Source: UBA1941 sp046329555 (lineage in GTDB: Bacteria; Bacteroidota; Bacteroidia; Chitinophagales; LD1). From it: DNA of 64,000 nt. Below, in pieces: positions 54,501-62,701 of the stretch. Position 1 is the first letter of the stretch; every line of letters begins with the position of its first letter. The translations under genes and the position numbers were made by a program. The stretch lies in contig JAXLUK010000001.1 of NCBI GenBank assembly GCA_046329555.1, positions 682,001 through 746,000 on the forward strand, given 5' to 3'. Under the pieces are notes generated by a model. That model saw nothing but the letters and a program-made list of their open reading frames with translations, searched no databases and was not told the origin of the DNA.

Positions 54501-55409
54501 ATGTGGGCCTCGTTCATTAACGGATTTACGTCCTACCTGCAACTGGAAAAATCACTAGCGGCCAATTCCATTGAAGCTTACCAGCGCGACGTGAAAAAGC
54601 TGGAACAATTTCTGGAAATCAGCGGACGCAAACCAGCACCCTCAGAAATCAAACAAAAAGACCTTGAACAGTTTTTGCAGTGGATTGCCACAATAGGCAT
54701 GGATCGGCAATCGCAGGCGCGTATAATAGCCGGCTTGCGCGCCTTTTTCCGTTATTTATTATTGGAAGATGTTATAACTGAGAATCCTGCCGAATTATTA
54801 CAAGGACCCAAACTTTCCCGAAAACTGCCGGATACACTTTCAGTACCAGAAATCAACCAATTGATTGCCGCTATCGACGTGAGTACATCCGAAGGCATGC
54901 GCAACAAAGTGATGCTGGAAACCCTGTATAGCTGCGGACTTCGGGTGAGCGAGTTAGTGAATTTGAAAATATCTCAGTTATTTTTCGAAGAAGGCTTTGT
55001 TAGCGTAGTGGGTAAAGGTGATAAAGAGCGATTAGTACCCATTGGCGAAGCTGCCATTCATTTAATCCAACTTTATTACAACAGTATCCGTGTGATGCAA
55101 CCAGTTGCCAAGGGCGAGGAGGATATTCTTTTCCTTAATAACCGTGGGAAAAGACTGAGCCGCGTGATGGTTTTCCTGATTATCAAAAAATACGCACAAT
55201 TGGCTGGCATCCGAAAAACAATTAGTCCGCATACTTTTCGCCACTCTTTTGCAACGCATTTAATTGAAGGCGGTGCTGATTTACGTGCTGTACAGGAAAT
55301 GCTAGGCCACGCTTCCATTACCACCACTGAAATTTATACGCATCTGGATCGCGATTTTTTGCGCAGTACTATTTTGCAGTTTCATCCCCGTGTAAAGAGC
55401 GTTAATTAA
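54501..55409 (+). CDS. xerD: Tyrosine recombinase XerD
   Basis: A 302-residue site-specific recombinase that resolves chromosome dimers at dif together with XerC. The N-terminal SAM-like domain (1-100) is followed by the catalytic domain with the full set of residues: R148 (CGLRVSELVNL), K172 (GKGDKERLVPIG), H244 and R247 (SPHTFRHSFATHLIEGGADL), H270 (LGHASITTTEIYTHL) and the nucleophile Y279. It is complete and of normal length, and the position next to a tRNA does not look like a prophage integrase context: no other phage genes are near. Confidence 0.93.
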   Translation: MWASFINGFTSYLQLEKSLAANSIEAYQRDVKKLEQFLEISGRKPAPSEIKQKDLEQFLQWIATIGMDRQSQARIIAGLRAFFRYLLLEDVITENPAELLQGPKLSRKLPDTLSVPEINQLIAAIDVSTSEGMRNKVMLETLYSCGLRVSELVNLKISQLFFEEGFVSVVGKGDKERLVPIGEAAIHLIQLYYNSIRVMQPVAKGEEDILFLNNRGKRLSRVMVFLIIKKYAQLAGIRKTISPHTFRHSFATHLIEGGADLRAVQEMLGHASITTTEIYTHLDRDFLRSTILQFHPRVKSVN

Positions 55410-55435
55410 TTACCAAAAAGTGATATCATTGAACT

Positions 55436-56224
55436 ATGAAAAATCTACTTTTTGTTGCCTTGGCTTTCATTATGCTGGGCGTTGCATCCTGCAAAAAAGA
55501 ATCATCCACCCCTTCTGCTAAGAAATATTTAGTAAGTAAGCTTACCGATTCATTAGGATTTGTCTCTATTAAATTTAATTACAATCCCAGCAACGATCTT
55601 TCGATTTTAGATTTAGGAACATCGGTAATCACTTTCACCTACAATAGCCAACATCAGGTGATTGTTAGGCAGCAAAGTACAGGTGCGGTGGTATCTGTAA
55701 TCGACAGCTTCTTTTACGACAGTTATGGTAATTTATCTTCAATACATTACTATGATAATACCTTAACCAAGAAAGGAAAAGCTACATTTTCTTACGATGG
55801 AAATTTCAAAGTAAGTTCCATTCTCAGAAATATGGTGAACACCTCTGATAGCCGCTTATCAGAATTCGAGTATTCCAACGGCGCACTGGCATCCATTACA
55901 CAATACGAATACAATAGTGGTAACTTTAAGAAGTCTGCTTTAACTGAATTTTTCGCCTACGATTCAACAGCTAATCCATTCCAATCGCTGGTAAAAAAGC
56001 AATTGGCGGATCTTTCCGGGCAGTTGGAATTTTTCTTTGTAAGCAATCCGAATAATGCAAGAAGTGTGAAGCTAACTAGTTACGATGTTGCAACTGGTAA
56101 CATCGCAACTATTGATGCAGCTACCATAAAATACTTGTATAACAGTGATGGCTTGTTGAGTGATTTCTATACCAGCACCGGCGACCAAAACAAGTTCACC
56201 GTTTCCTACATTCAGGCACAATAG
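55436..56224 (+). CDS. Lipoprotein with YD-repeat-like strands, function unknown
   Basis: A 262-residue lipoprotein; signal MKNLLFVALAFIMLGVASC followed by KK, with the acylated Cys at residue 19. The mature chain is a series of short beta units of the kind ITFTYNSQHQVIVRQ, DSYGNLSSIHYYDN, FSYDGNFKVSSI, YSNGALASITQYEY and YNSDGLLSDFYT, which resemble YD/RHS-type strands found in many Bacteroidota surface lipoproteins. No enzyme motif. Convergent with the MFS gene, 3 bases apart. Confidence 0.75.
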   Translation: MKNLLFVALAFIMLGVASCKKESSTPSAKKYLVSKLTDSLGFVSIKFNYNPSNDLSILDLGTSVITFTYNSQHQVIVRQQSTGAVVSVIDSFFYDSYGNLSSIHYYDNTLTKKGKATFSYDGNFKVSSILRNMVNTSDSRLSEFEYSNGALASITQYEYNSGNFKKSALTEFFAYDSTANPFQSLVKKQLADLSGQLEFFFVSNPNNARSVKLTSYDVATGNIATIDAATIKYLYNSDGLLSDFYTSTGDQNKFTVSYIQAQ

Positions 56225-56227
56225 CAG

Positions 56228-57406
56228 CTAATCTCGTTTGGTCAATCCATCCGGGATGAAAAGTAAATAAAGCAGGGCCGTTACCGCCCCTGTTGCAGAG
56301 AGGTACATCGCTGCCGCTGCTCCGAACTGAAACCAAACGCAGCCGGTTAGTCCGCTAGCTAACAATGCCATAACACTTTGTAATCCGGCATAGGTGCCCA
56401 TTGCTGCTGCCATGTGCGACTGACTGGCAACTGAAGAAACCCAAGCCTTGGCAACGCCTTCAGTAGCTGCTGCGTACAAGCCATACAGAAAAAACAATAA
56501 GGCAAATAGCTTCCAGCCAGATGCTTGTGCCATACCCAAGTATACCAGGGAGAATAAAACCAAACCAGCTAAAAAAATTCGTTTCACCCCCAACCGATCG
56601 GCCACTATACCCATAGGAAACGCAGCTAAAGCATAAACAAGATTGTAAAAGATGTAGATCTGGATCATTTCCGCATCGCTACATCCTGAAGCTTTTACTT
56701 GAAGCAGCAAAAAAGCATCGGCGCTATTGAACAAGGAGAACAATAATAAACCAAACACCAAACGCCTGTACCTATCAGGCGCTTCCTTCCAAAATCCGAA
56801 AACAGAAAACACACCATGAACATCAGCCCGTGCTTTAGTTAGCAGCGGTTTTTCTATAAGAAACCAGGAGGTGCCAAGAGCTAGTATTCCCGGAACGAAT
56901 GCCAACAGAAACAGATTGCGATACTGATTCGGATGATAGTGCAAATAGACTAAGGCGAACAGCGGACCAATCACAGCGCCCATGGTATCCATGGATCTGT
57001 GAAAACCAAAAATACGAGCCTTGGTTTCGGGGGTTGCCTCTGAGGAAAGTAACGCATCGCGTGCGCCGGTACGAATTCCTTTACCAAAACGATCCAGTGT
57101 TCGAACAAAGAAAATCCAAATGGGTAGTACCGATACTGACATGAACGGCTTGGAAAGAGCACTCAGTCCGTATCCCAATTGCACAAAGGGAACCCTGCGG
57201 CCAGCGCGATCAGACCACTTCCCAAAATAGCCCTTACTAAAACCGGCTGTGGCTTCTGCTACACCTTCCAGCCATCCAATGAACAGCACTGAAAAACCAA
57301 TGGAATTCAAATAAACCGGCATGATAGGATATAGCATTTCGCTGGCAGCATCGGTGAACAAACTGATTAACGACAACACCCAAACTGTTCTAGTTAGATA
57401 GCCCAT
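56228..57406 (-). CDS. Major facilitator superfamily transporter
   Basis: A 392-residue MFS protein with about 12 hydrophobic segments. The N-terminal VWVLSLISLFTDAASEMLYP, the loop between helices 2 and 3 (GKWSDRAGRRVP) and FVRTLDRFGKGIRTGARDAL match a subgroup of MFS proteins frequent in Bacteroidota and Proteobacteria; FPMGIVADRLGVKRIF marks the second half. The substrate is unknown. It is the last gene of a minus-strand run, ten bases after the ketosynthase-like gene. Confidence 0.9.
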   Translation of the reverse strand: MGYLTRTVWVLSLISLFTDAASEMLYPIMPVYLNSIGFSVLFIGWLEGVAEATAGFSKGYFGKWSDRAGRRVPFVQLGYGLSALSKPFMSVSVLPIWIFFVRTLDRFGKGIRTGARDALLSSEATPETKARIFGFHRSMDTMGAVIGPLFALVYLHYHPNQYRNLFLLAFVPGILALGTSWFLIEKPLLTKARADVHGVFSVFGFWKEAPDRYRRLVFGLLLFSLFNSADAFLLLQVKASGCSDAEMIQIYIFYNLVYALAAFPMGIVADRLGVKRIFLAGLVLFSLVYLGMAQASGWKLFALLFFLYGLYAAATEGVAKAWVSSVASQSHMAAAMGTYAGLQSVMALLASGLTGCVWFQFGAAAAMYLSATGAVTALLYLLFIPDGLTKRD

Positions 57407-57416
57407 TCTGTCAGAA

Positions 57417-57947
57417 TTAGCTAAACGATTCCAGCCAAAAATTTGCTTCGTAGTAGCCGTTTATATAATTGGCATAACCGTGCAACACTTGCTTTAGGTT
57501 AGCATGATGGCGTAACAACTTCGATTGCTCGGCATGCCATTGCGGTTGAAAACCAATCGTAGCAAAACAATAATTCTCACCTTTAATACCATAACGGATG
57601 CAAAGCTCTCCGGCCATTACATTCGCCAACGTATAAACAAACAGCGAAGGACTGGCTACTTGTTTCGTGCTCTCCCAAAAGCGCATATCAGTATCTAAAC
57701 TGCCGTGATGGGTACTCAGGACCAGGCCGGTGCTATAAGCATGTTCTTCAATTATTCTTTCCGGAAAGATTACTGCTGATGCTAACAGCGCTAATTTCGA
57801 AAGATGATCTACTTTAAAGTACCGCGGATAATTAATGGTTAAGGCATCATAAGCCGATTGAAAAAAATCGATTCCATCCGACGCTTCAAAAAGAATTTTG
57901 TCTCCGGATGTAATGCGCTTTCGAGTAATGGTGCATTGCGGCATCAT
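57417..57947 (-). CDS. Short beta-ketoacyl synthase-like protein
   Basis: About 176 residues resembling only the N-terminal part of a ketosynthase. PERIIEEHAYSTGLVLSTHH and SPSLFVYTLANVMAGELCIR followed by YGIKGEN correspond to the region around the active site in KS/chain-length-factor proteins, but no catalytic Cys, HGT or GHT motif follows. Such stand-alone fragments occur in Bacteroidota next to pigment or lipid genes, though not here. The start at 57947 avoids overlap with the TPR gene; an ATG at 57971 would overlap it by 20 bases. It may be a degenerate gene or an accessory dimer partner. Confidence 0.6.
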   Translation of the reverse strand: MMPQCTITRKRITSGDKILFEASDGIDFFQSAYDALTINYPRYFKVDHLSKLALLASAVIFPERIIEEHAYSTGLVLSTHHGSLDTDMRFWESTKQVASPSLFVYTLANVMAGELCIRYGIKGENYCFATIGFQPQWHAEQSKLLRHHANLKQVLHGYANYINGYYEANFWLESFS

Positions 57948-57951
57948 CCCA

Positions 57952-59676
57952 TTATTCGATGTATTTTTCATTGGCGATTTTCTCTTCTAACTGCTTGGAC
58001 GCTGCGCCTGCGGTGCGCGCCTTCTTCCAGTATTCTACTGCTTTTACTTTCTCGCCCAATTGAAACAAAATATCTCCATAATGTTCCAACAGTGTGGCAT
58101 CTGGCGAATTGGTTGCCAGTGCTTTTTCCTGCCATTCTTTCGCAGCTTTATAGTCGCCCATTTGAAACAACACCCATGCATAAGTATCCATGAATGAGGC
58201 GTTGGTTGGTTCCAGGCGTGTGCTATACGCACTCATTTGCTTAGCCCGTTCCAAATTCGTTTTACGTAACGATAAATAATAACTATAGTTGTTCAGTACA
58301 TACGCATTCTCGGGATCCAGTTTCAGTGCTTTTTCATAAGCACTGTCTGATTCTTCGTTTCTGTTTAAATTATGATACGTATCACCGAGATTGGAAAAAA
58401 TCTGTGCCTTCAACTGAGGATTATCGTTCGTCATCCGCTCGCCCTTGTGTAGGGATTTCAGTGCCTGCTCATATTGTTGCATCTGACTTTCTGCTCCGCC
58501 GCGGAATAAATAAATCAGCGCCTGATTGGGAAACAACTCCATTGCCTGACCGGTGATATCCACCACCTTTTGCCACTCCCTTTTTTCATTATAGATTAAC
58601 ATCACCTGCTGCCAAACACCGAACACACTTTTTTCCAACTCCAGCGATTTTAAATAAACCGGCAAGGCTTTATCCAACTTCTTATCGATGTAATATAAAT
58701 CACCCTGAATGGCATATGCCTTTGGATTATCAGGATGTGCCGTAACTAAAAGCTGAGCCAGTTGCAGCGCCTCCGGAAATTTCTCTTTACGTACTTCATA
58801 GAATTGAATGTACGGATAGAGCATTTTAATTTTTGTATCAATGTTCGCCTTTGGATTGGCAAAAATTTTCTTCAAACTTTCGAAACGTGCCAGGGTATCC
58901 CCTTTCCCGGCACTAATATCGGCCACTGCCATCAGCGCCTGCGGATTATCAGGTTCCAGCTTCAGTATTTTCTGATACATCTCATTCGCCTTATCCTTCT
59001 TATTATTCAACGAATACAATTCAGCCAGCATACCCATGTACGCCACTTCTCCGGGATAGGCATCAATCAATTTTTGAATTTCACCAACGGCATTATCAAA
59101 TTTATTCATCTTAAGGTAGATGCGTTCTTTCTGAATCACTACCCCTTCTTCCATACCACAATTCTTCTCTAGCTGATCATACGCACGAATCGCCATTTCC
59201 GGCTGGTTGCTTTGCATATACAGATAGGCTAAATCGTAGTAATGCTCAGGATCATTCGGATTGGTTTTCACTAATTGTTCGTAAACCCGAATGGCTTCTT
59301 TAACATTAGCCTGTTTCAAATAGCAATTCGCTAACAAATCAAGAAACCACTTATTATCAGGAGCCAACTTTGCCGCTTCCTGCGCTTCCTTTGTGGCTTC
59401 ATCGAACTTTCCGGAACCAAACAACAATCCTGCAATCTGATAATGCGCATTACCATTTTTAGGATCTAGCTTGGTTAACTCATAAAATGTTTTTAACGCA
59501 TCTTCGTATTCTTCCAGCGCTTTTGCCTTTTGCGCATCCATGAATAGCCGGTCAATTTTGGCTTGTTGCTCACTATTAACGGGAACGGAATTTCCGGAAG
59601 ATGCCTTTTTTGATGCCTGACAGCCGGTTAAAAGCATAACCACCGCCAATGCCATATTTAGAAACGATGCCTTCAT
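57952..59676 (-). CDS. TPR-repeat lipoprotein
   Basis: A 574-residue lipoprotein (MKASFLNMALAVVMLLTGC, Cys at residue 19). It is composed of about 13-15 tetratricopeptide repeats, for example GNAHYQIAGLLFGSGKFDEA, PEHYYDLAYLYMQSNQPEMA, AQIFSNLGDTYHNLNRNEES and ASFMDTYAWVLFQMGDYKAA. Typical of envelope scaffold proteins. It starts 2 bases after the nucleotidyltransferase gene on the same strand. Confidence 0.88.
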   Translation of the reverse strand: MKASFLNMALAVVMLLTGCQASKKASSGNSVPVNSEQQAKIDRLFMDAQKAKALEEYEDALKTFYELTKLDPKNGNAHYQIAGLLFGSGKFDEATKEAQEAAKLAPDNKWFLDLLANCYLKQANVKEAIRVYEQLVKTNPNDPEHYYDLAYLYMQSNQPEMAIRAYDQLEKNCGMEEGVVIQKERIYLKMNKFDNAVGEIQKLIDAYPGEVAYMGMLAELYSLNNKKDKANEMYQKILKLEPDNPQALMAVADISAGKGDTLARFESLKKIFANPKANIDTKIKMLYPYIQFYEVRKEKFPEALQLAQLLVTAHPDNPKAYAIQGDLYYIDKKLDKALPVYLKSLELEKSVFGVWQQVMLIYNEKREWQKVVDITGQAMELFPNQALIYLFRGGAESQMQQYEQALKSLHKGERMTNDNPQLKAQIFSNLGDTYHNLNRNEESDSAYEKALKLDPENAYVLNNYSYYLSLRKTNLERAKQMSAYSTRLEPTNASFMDTYAWVLFQMGDYKAAKEWQEKALATNSPDATLLEHYGDILFQLGEKVKAVEYWKKARTAGAASKQLEEKIANEKYIE

Positions 59677-59678
59677 GA

Positions 59679-60683
59679 TTACGATGCGCTGGTGTAATCA
59701 CCTACGCTGAGGTCCTCAAATTTTCCCACTAACTTAACATTATTCCCCACCATTGAGTTATCTATTAACTTATTTTTTATGCTGGTTTGTTCCTGAATAA
59801 TGGATTTCCGTACGATGGTATTCTCTAACACCGAATTCTTTCCAATAGAAACATGAGGGCCTACTACGCTATTAATTAGTTTCACCCCTTCTGCGATGAA
59901 GCAAGGTTCAATAATCACTGATTGTTCACATTGAACAGAAGGGTGCACTAAAGGCTGACCTTTCAAATAACCCAGATAAACCGCATTGGTATCTACCGTA
60001 GCATTTTTATTGCCGCAGTCGAGCCAGTCTTGCACTGTTCCCTGTTCAAAGCGGGCGCCTTTTTGTTTCAGGGTTTCCATAGCGTTAGTGAGTTGATACT
60101 CTCCCTTCTCACGGAGATCATGATCAATCAGGTATTGCATTTCTGCCCGCAGTTGCGCGCCTTCTCTGAAATAATAGATTCCGATAATGGCCAAATCAGA
60201 AACAAATTCTTTTGGCTTCTCAATAAAATCAGTAATCACGCCTGATGCATCCAACTTCACTACGCCGTAGGCAGAAGGATCGGCTACCCGTTGCACAAAA
60301 ATGACGCCTTCCTTATTGGTGTCAATGGTACCTTCCATTCTGAACAACGTATCGGCAAAAGCTACGATAATACGGTTGTTCAGAAAATCGCCGGCACATA
60401 AAATAGCGTGAGCCGTACCTTCCGGCGAATCCTGATAACGAATATGACCGGGCACGCCCAATTGCCTGGCTACCTCAAGCAATTGCGCCTCAATTGCTTT
60501 CCCAAAATCGGCGCGAATAATGAACACCATATTCTCCACCTTTTCCGAGGTGCAGCGCATCAAATCCTCCACTAAGCGATGTACAATGGGCTTGCCAGCC
60601 ACGGGCAACATCGGCTTTGGAATAGTTAAAGTGTGCGGGCGTAAGCGCGAGCCCCAGCCCGCCATGGGAATAATAATATTCAT
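59679..60683 (-). CDS. Sugar-phosphate nucleotidyltransferase
   Basis: A 334-residue enzyme of the glucose-1-phosphate thymidylyl/uridylyltransferase family. The nucleotide-binding signature MNIIIPMAGWGSRLRPHTLT and KPMLPVAGKPI open the protein. DSPEGTAHAI, AFADTLFRM (metal site) and the sugar-binding GVVKLDASGVITDFIEKPKE and WLDCGNKNATVDTN follow. The last 80 residues form hexapeptide repeats of a left-handed beta helix (IIEPCFIAEGVKLINSVVGP, HVSIGKNSVLENT). It makes an activated sugar for cell-surface glycans; the exact sugar is not readable. It is 3 bases downstream of dut. Confidence 0.9.
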   Translation of the reverse strand: MNIIIPMAGWGSRLRPHTLTIPKPMLPVAGKPIVHRLVEDLMRCTSEKVENMVFIIRADFGKAIEAQLLEVARQLGVPGHIRYQDSPEGTAHAILCAGDFLNNRIIVAFADTLFRMEGTIDTNKEGVIFVQRVADPSAYGVVKLDASGVITDFIEKPKEFVSDLAIIGIYYFREGAQLRAEMQYLIDHDLREKGEYQLTNAMETLKQKGARFEQGTVQDWLDCGNKNATVDTNAVYLGYLKGQPLVHPSVQCEQSVIIEPCFIAEGVKLINSVVGPHVSIGKNSVLENTIVRKSIIQEQTSIKNKLIDNSMVGNNVKLVGKFEDLSVGDYTSAS

Positions 60684-60686
60684 AAC

Positions 60687-61121
60687 TTAATTTTTACCGG
60701 TATGACCAAATCCTCCTGCTCCCCTCCCGGTTTTCGAAAGATTATCGGTCAACACCCATTCTGTTTTTTCGTATTTAGCAATAACCATCTGCGCAATGCG
60801 ATCACCATTTCTGATTTCGAAAGGTGTGTCAGACAGATTCACCAACGCCACACAAATTTCTCCACGGTAATCACTATCGATAGTTGCAGGCGCATTAGGC
60901 AATGTGATGCCTTGTTTAATAGCCAGTCCACTCCTGGGGCGCAGTTGCGCTTCATAACCTTCGGGAAGTTCCAGAAACAGACCAGTAGGAATGAGTAGTC
61001 GTTGTTGTGGCTGCAACAGCACCGTTTCCGTGAGAAACGCCCTGATATCCATACCGGCAGAGCCAGGCGTTTCATACGCCGGCAGCGGATTGGACGAGGT
61101 ATTAATCAGCCTGATTTTCAT
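60687..61121 (-). CDS. dut: dUTP diphosphatase
   Basis: A 144-residue trimeric dUTPase hydrolysing dUTP to dUMP. All five motifs are visible: PGSAGMDIRAF (I), PRSGLAIKQG (II), TIDSDYRGEICVALVN (III), NGDRIAQMVIAKY (IV) and the glycine-rich tail GRGAGGFGHTG (V). It is first in the run dut-nucleotidyltransferase-TPR-KS-like-MFS and divergent from the flavoprotein gene at 61237. Confidence 0.97.
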   Translation of the reverse strand: MKIRLINTSSNPLPAYETPGSAGMDIRAFLTETVLLQPQQRLLIPTGLFLELPEGYEAQLRPRSGLAIKQGITLPNAPATIDSDYRGEICVALVNLSDTPFEIRNGDRIAQMVIAKYEKTEWVLTDNLSKTGRGAGGFGHTGKN

Positions 61122-61236
61122 TGCGCGCGCGAAGATAAGGTTTTAGGCGGAAGCGGAGATCAAGTGCGCTATTCCCATGAAAATCAATTTAGTGGCGCAA
61201 CACCCTACCTTCTTACATTTCTTTTATTCTTGTATC

Positions 61237-62457
61237 ATGGGCGAGGTGGTAATTATTGGTGGCGGTCCTGCAGGTGCTACAACAGCATTGCGTTTGGCGC
61301 AATTGGGTGTGCGCAGTACGGTAATTGACAAAGCCACTTTCCCACGCGACAAAATTTGTGGCGACGCCTTAAGCGGCAAGACTGTTGAAGTGATTCGCAA
61401 ATTGAATGCGCTCTGGCTGGATGAAATTCGAAGCAAGGAAGTTTTTTTGGGCTCGTATGGTGTCACTTTCGTAGCGCCATCAGGCGAAGCGCTTCGCGTT
61501 CCGTTTAAAAAAGATTTCACACCGGGAGATGCGGCACCGGGGTTTATTTCACGCCGGATTGATTTCGACGATTGGTTGATTGAAAAAGTTCGTATGGAAC
61601 CGTTGATTACCTTAGTGGAAGGAGTTGCCTGCAGGCACTTTGAGCGATTGCCAAACGGATACAGGATACAGGCAGGAGATAACTGGATTGATGCATCATT
61701 GGTGATTGCGGCAGATGGTGCGCAATCAGCATTTGCCAAACAAGAAGGCGGGTTGCAGAAGGAAGCTGCACACAACTGTTTTGGATTACGGGCGTACTTT
61801 GAAGGAGTGAGCGGTTTGGATGAGCAACATTTTATTGAACTGCATTTTCTGAAAGAGTTTTTGCCCGGTTATTTTTGGATATTCCCTTTGCCCGGAGGAC
61901 GTGCCAATGTTGGGGTTGGGATGCGCGCTGATGTTATTTCAAGCAAAAAGATTGCGCTGAAAAAATCATTTGAGACATTAATCACCACGCATCCGCAATT
62001 GAGGCAGCGTTTCAGTAAGGCTCGATTAGAAGGAACGGTAAAGCAATTTGGCTTGCCGTTGGGTTCGAAGAAACGGCAGTTGAGCGGCGCAAATTTTCTG
62101 TTGTGTGGCGATGCAGCCATGTTGATTGATCCGTTTACCGGAGAAGGTATTGGTAATGCGATGATGAGCGGATTAATAGCTGCAGAAGTAGCAGCATCTG
62201 CCTGTAAAAATGCCAATTACGATGCAACATTTTTATCAGCGTATGATCAACGTGTTTACCAAAGATTAGGCAGTGAATTACAACTCAGTTACCGCATGCA
62301 GCAATTGGTACGCTTTCCATGGTTATTCAATTTAGTAGTACGAAAAGCGAACAGCAACCCTGTGTTGAAGGAAACTATTTCGTGTATGTTCGAAGACATT
62401 GATCTTCGCGAGCGGTTGAAGGATCCGCGGTTTTACTTCAGGTTAATTTTTGGATAA
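61237..62457 (+). CDS. Geranylgeranyl reductase family FAD-dependent oxidoreductase
   Basis: A 406-residue flavoprotein. The FAD-binding motif VVIIGGGPAGATTALRLAQL begins at residue 3; FPRDKICGDALSGK (the conserved C-G-D/G region of this family), ASLVIAADGAQSAFAK and the second FAD motif FLLCGDAAMLIDPFTGEGIG follow. The start at 61237 places the Rossmann strand at the N-terminus; an earlier ATG would add 20 unrelated residues. Members reduce isoprenoid chains or act on quinone-like and other hydrophobic substrates; the substrate here is unknown. It ends 3 bases before a strong terminator. Confidence 0.9.
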   Translation: MGEVVIIGGGPAGATTALRLAQLGVRSTVIDKATFPRDKICGDALSGKTVEVIRKLNALWLDEIRSKEVFLGSYGVTFVAPSGEALRVPFKKDFTPGDAAPGFISRRIDFDDWLIEKVRMEPLITLVEGVACRHFERLPNGYRIQAGDNWIDASLVIAADGAQSAFAKQEGGLQKEAAHNCFGLRAYFEGVSGLDEQHFIELHFLKEFLPGYFWIFPLPGGRANVGVGMRADVISSKKIALKKSFETLITTHPQLRQRFSKARLEGTVKQFGLPLGSKKRQLSGANFLLCGDAAMLIDPFTGEGIGNAMMSGLIAAEVAASACKNANYDATFLSAYDQRVYQRLGSELQLSYRMQQLVRFPWLFNLVVRKANSNPVLKETISCMFEDIDLRERLKDPRFYFRLIFG

Positions 62458-62460
62458 AAA

Positions 62461-62486
62461 AAAAGAGGGTCCCCCGACCCTCTTTT
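62461..62486 (+). terminator. Bidirectional intrinsic terminator
   Basis: Perfect 10-bp stem AAAAGAGGGT/ACCCTCTTTT with loop CCCCCG; A/T-runs on both sides. It serves the flavoprotein gene and can stop minus-strand transcripts leaving the type IX-secreted protein gene. Confidence 0.85.
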
Positions 62487-62504
62487 CAATACTCAGCATC
62501 TTTA

Positions 62505-62700
62505 GGGCACCTCTAAAAATCTGTACTGGCGAAATGTTACAATTAACAGGCGTGGGAGCGATAGCTTCGAGGCTGGAAAATTTGATGTAATACTTGGTTG
62601 CTCCTCATTTAGTTACATCATTTCTGTAATTGCATTCGTTGCCCCTCCTTACATCAAATTTTCTTCGCATTTCACTCATTACAGGTTTTTAGAGGTGCCC
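62505..62700. mobile_element. MITE-like non-autonomous element with 4-bp target duplication
   Basis: 196 bp bounded by inverted repeats of 21 bp with one mismatch; the outer part is GGGCACCTCTAAAAA on the left and its complement on the right. Flanks are TTTA on both sides (62501-62504 and 62701-62704), a 4-bp target duplication. An inner perfect 14-bp inverted repeat (AAAATTTGATGTAA and complement) lets the whole element fold on itself. No coding capacity, so a transposase must act in trans. Confidence 0.82.
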
Positions 62701-62701
62701 T

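Noticed and set aside
54059..54517. Minus-strand frame containing WIRTNDPQLRRLLLYPTELR
   Set aside because: Antisense of tRNA-Arg and of the collagen-like gene's start; a well-known spurious product seen opposite tRNA genes.
54400..55409. tRNA-Arg plus tyrosine recombinase as an integrated element with att site
   Set aside because: The recombinase matches XerD in length and motifs, no duplicated tRNA 3' end was seen, and no phage or transfer genes follow.
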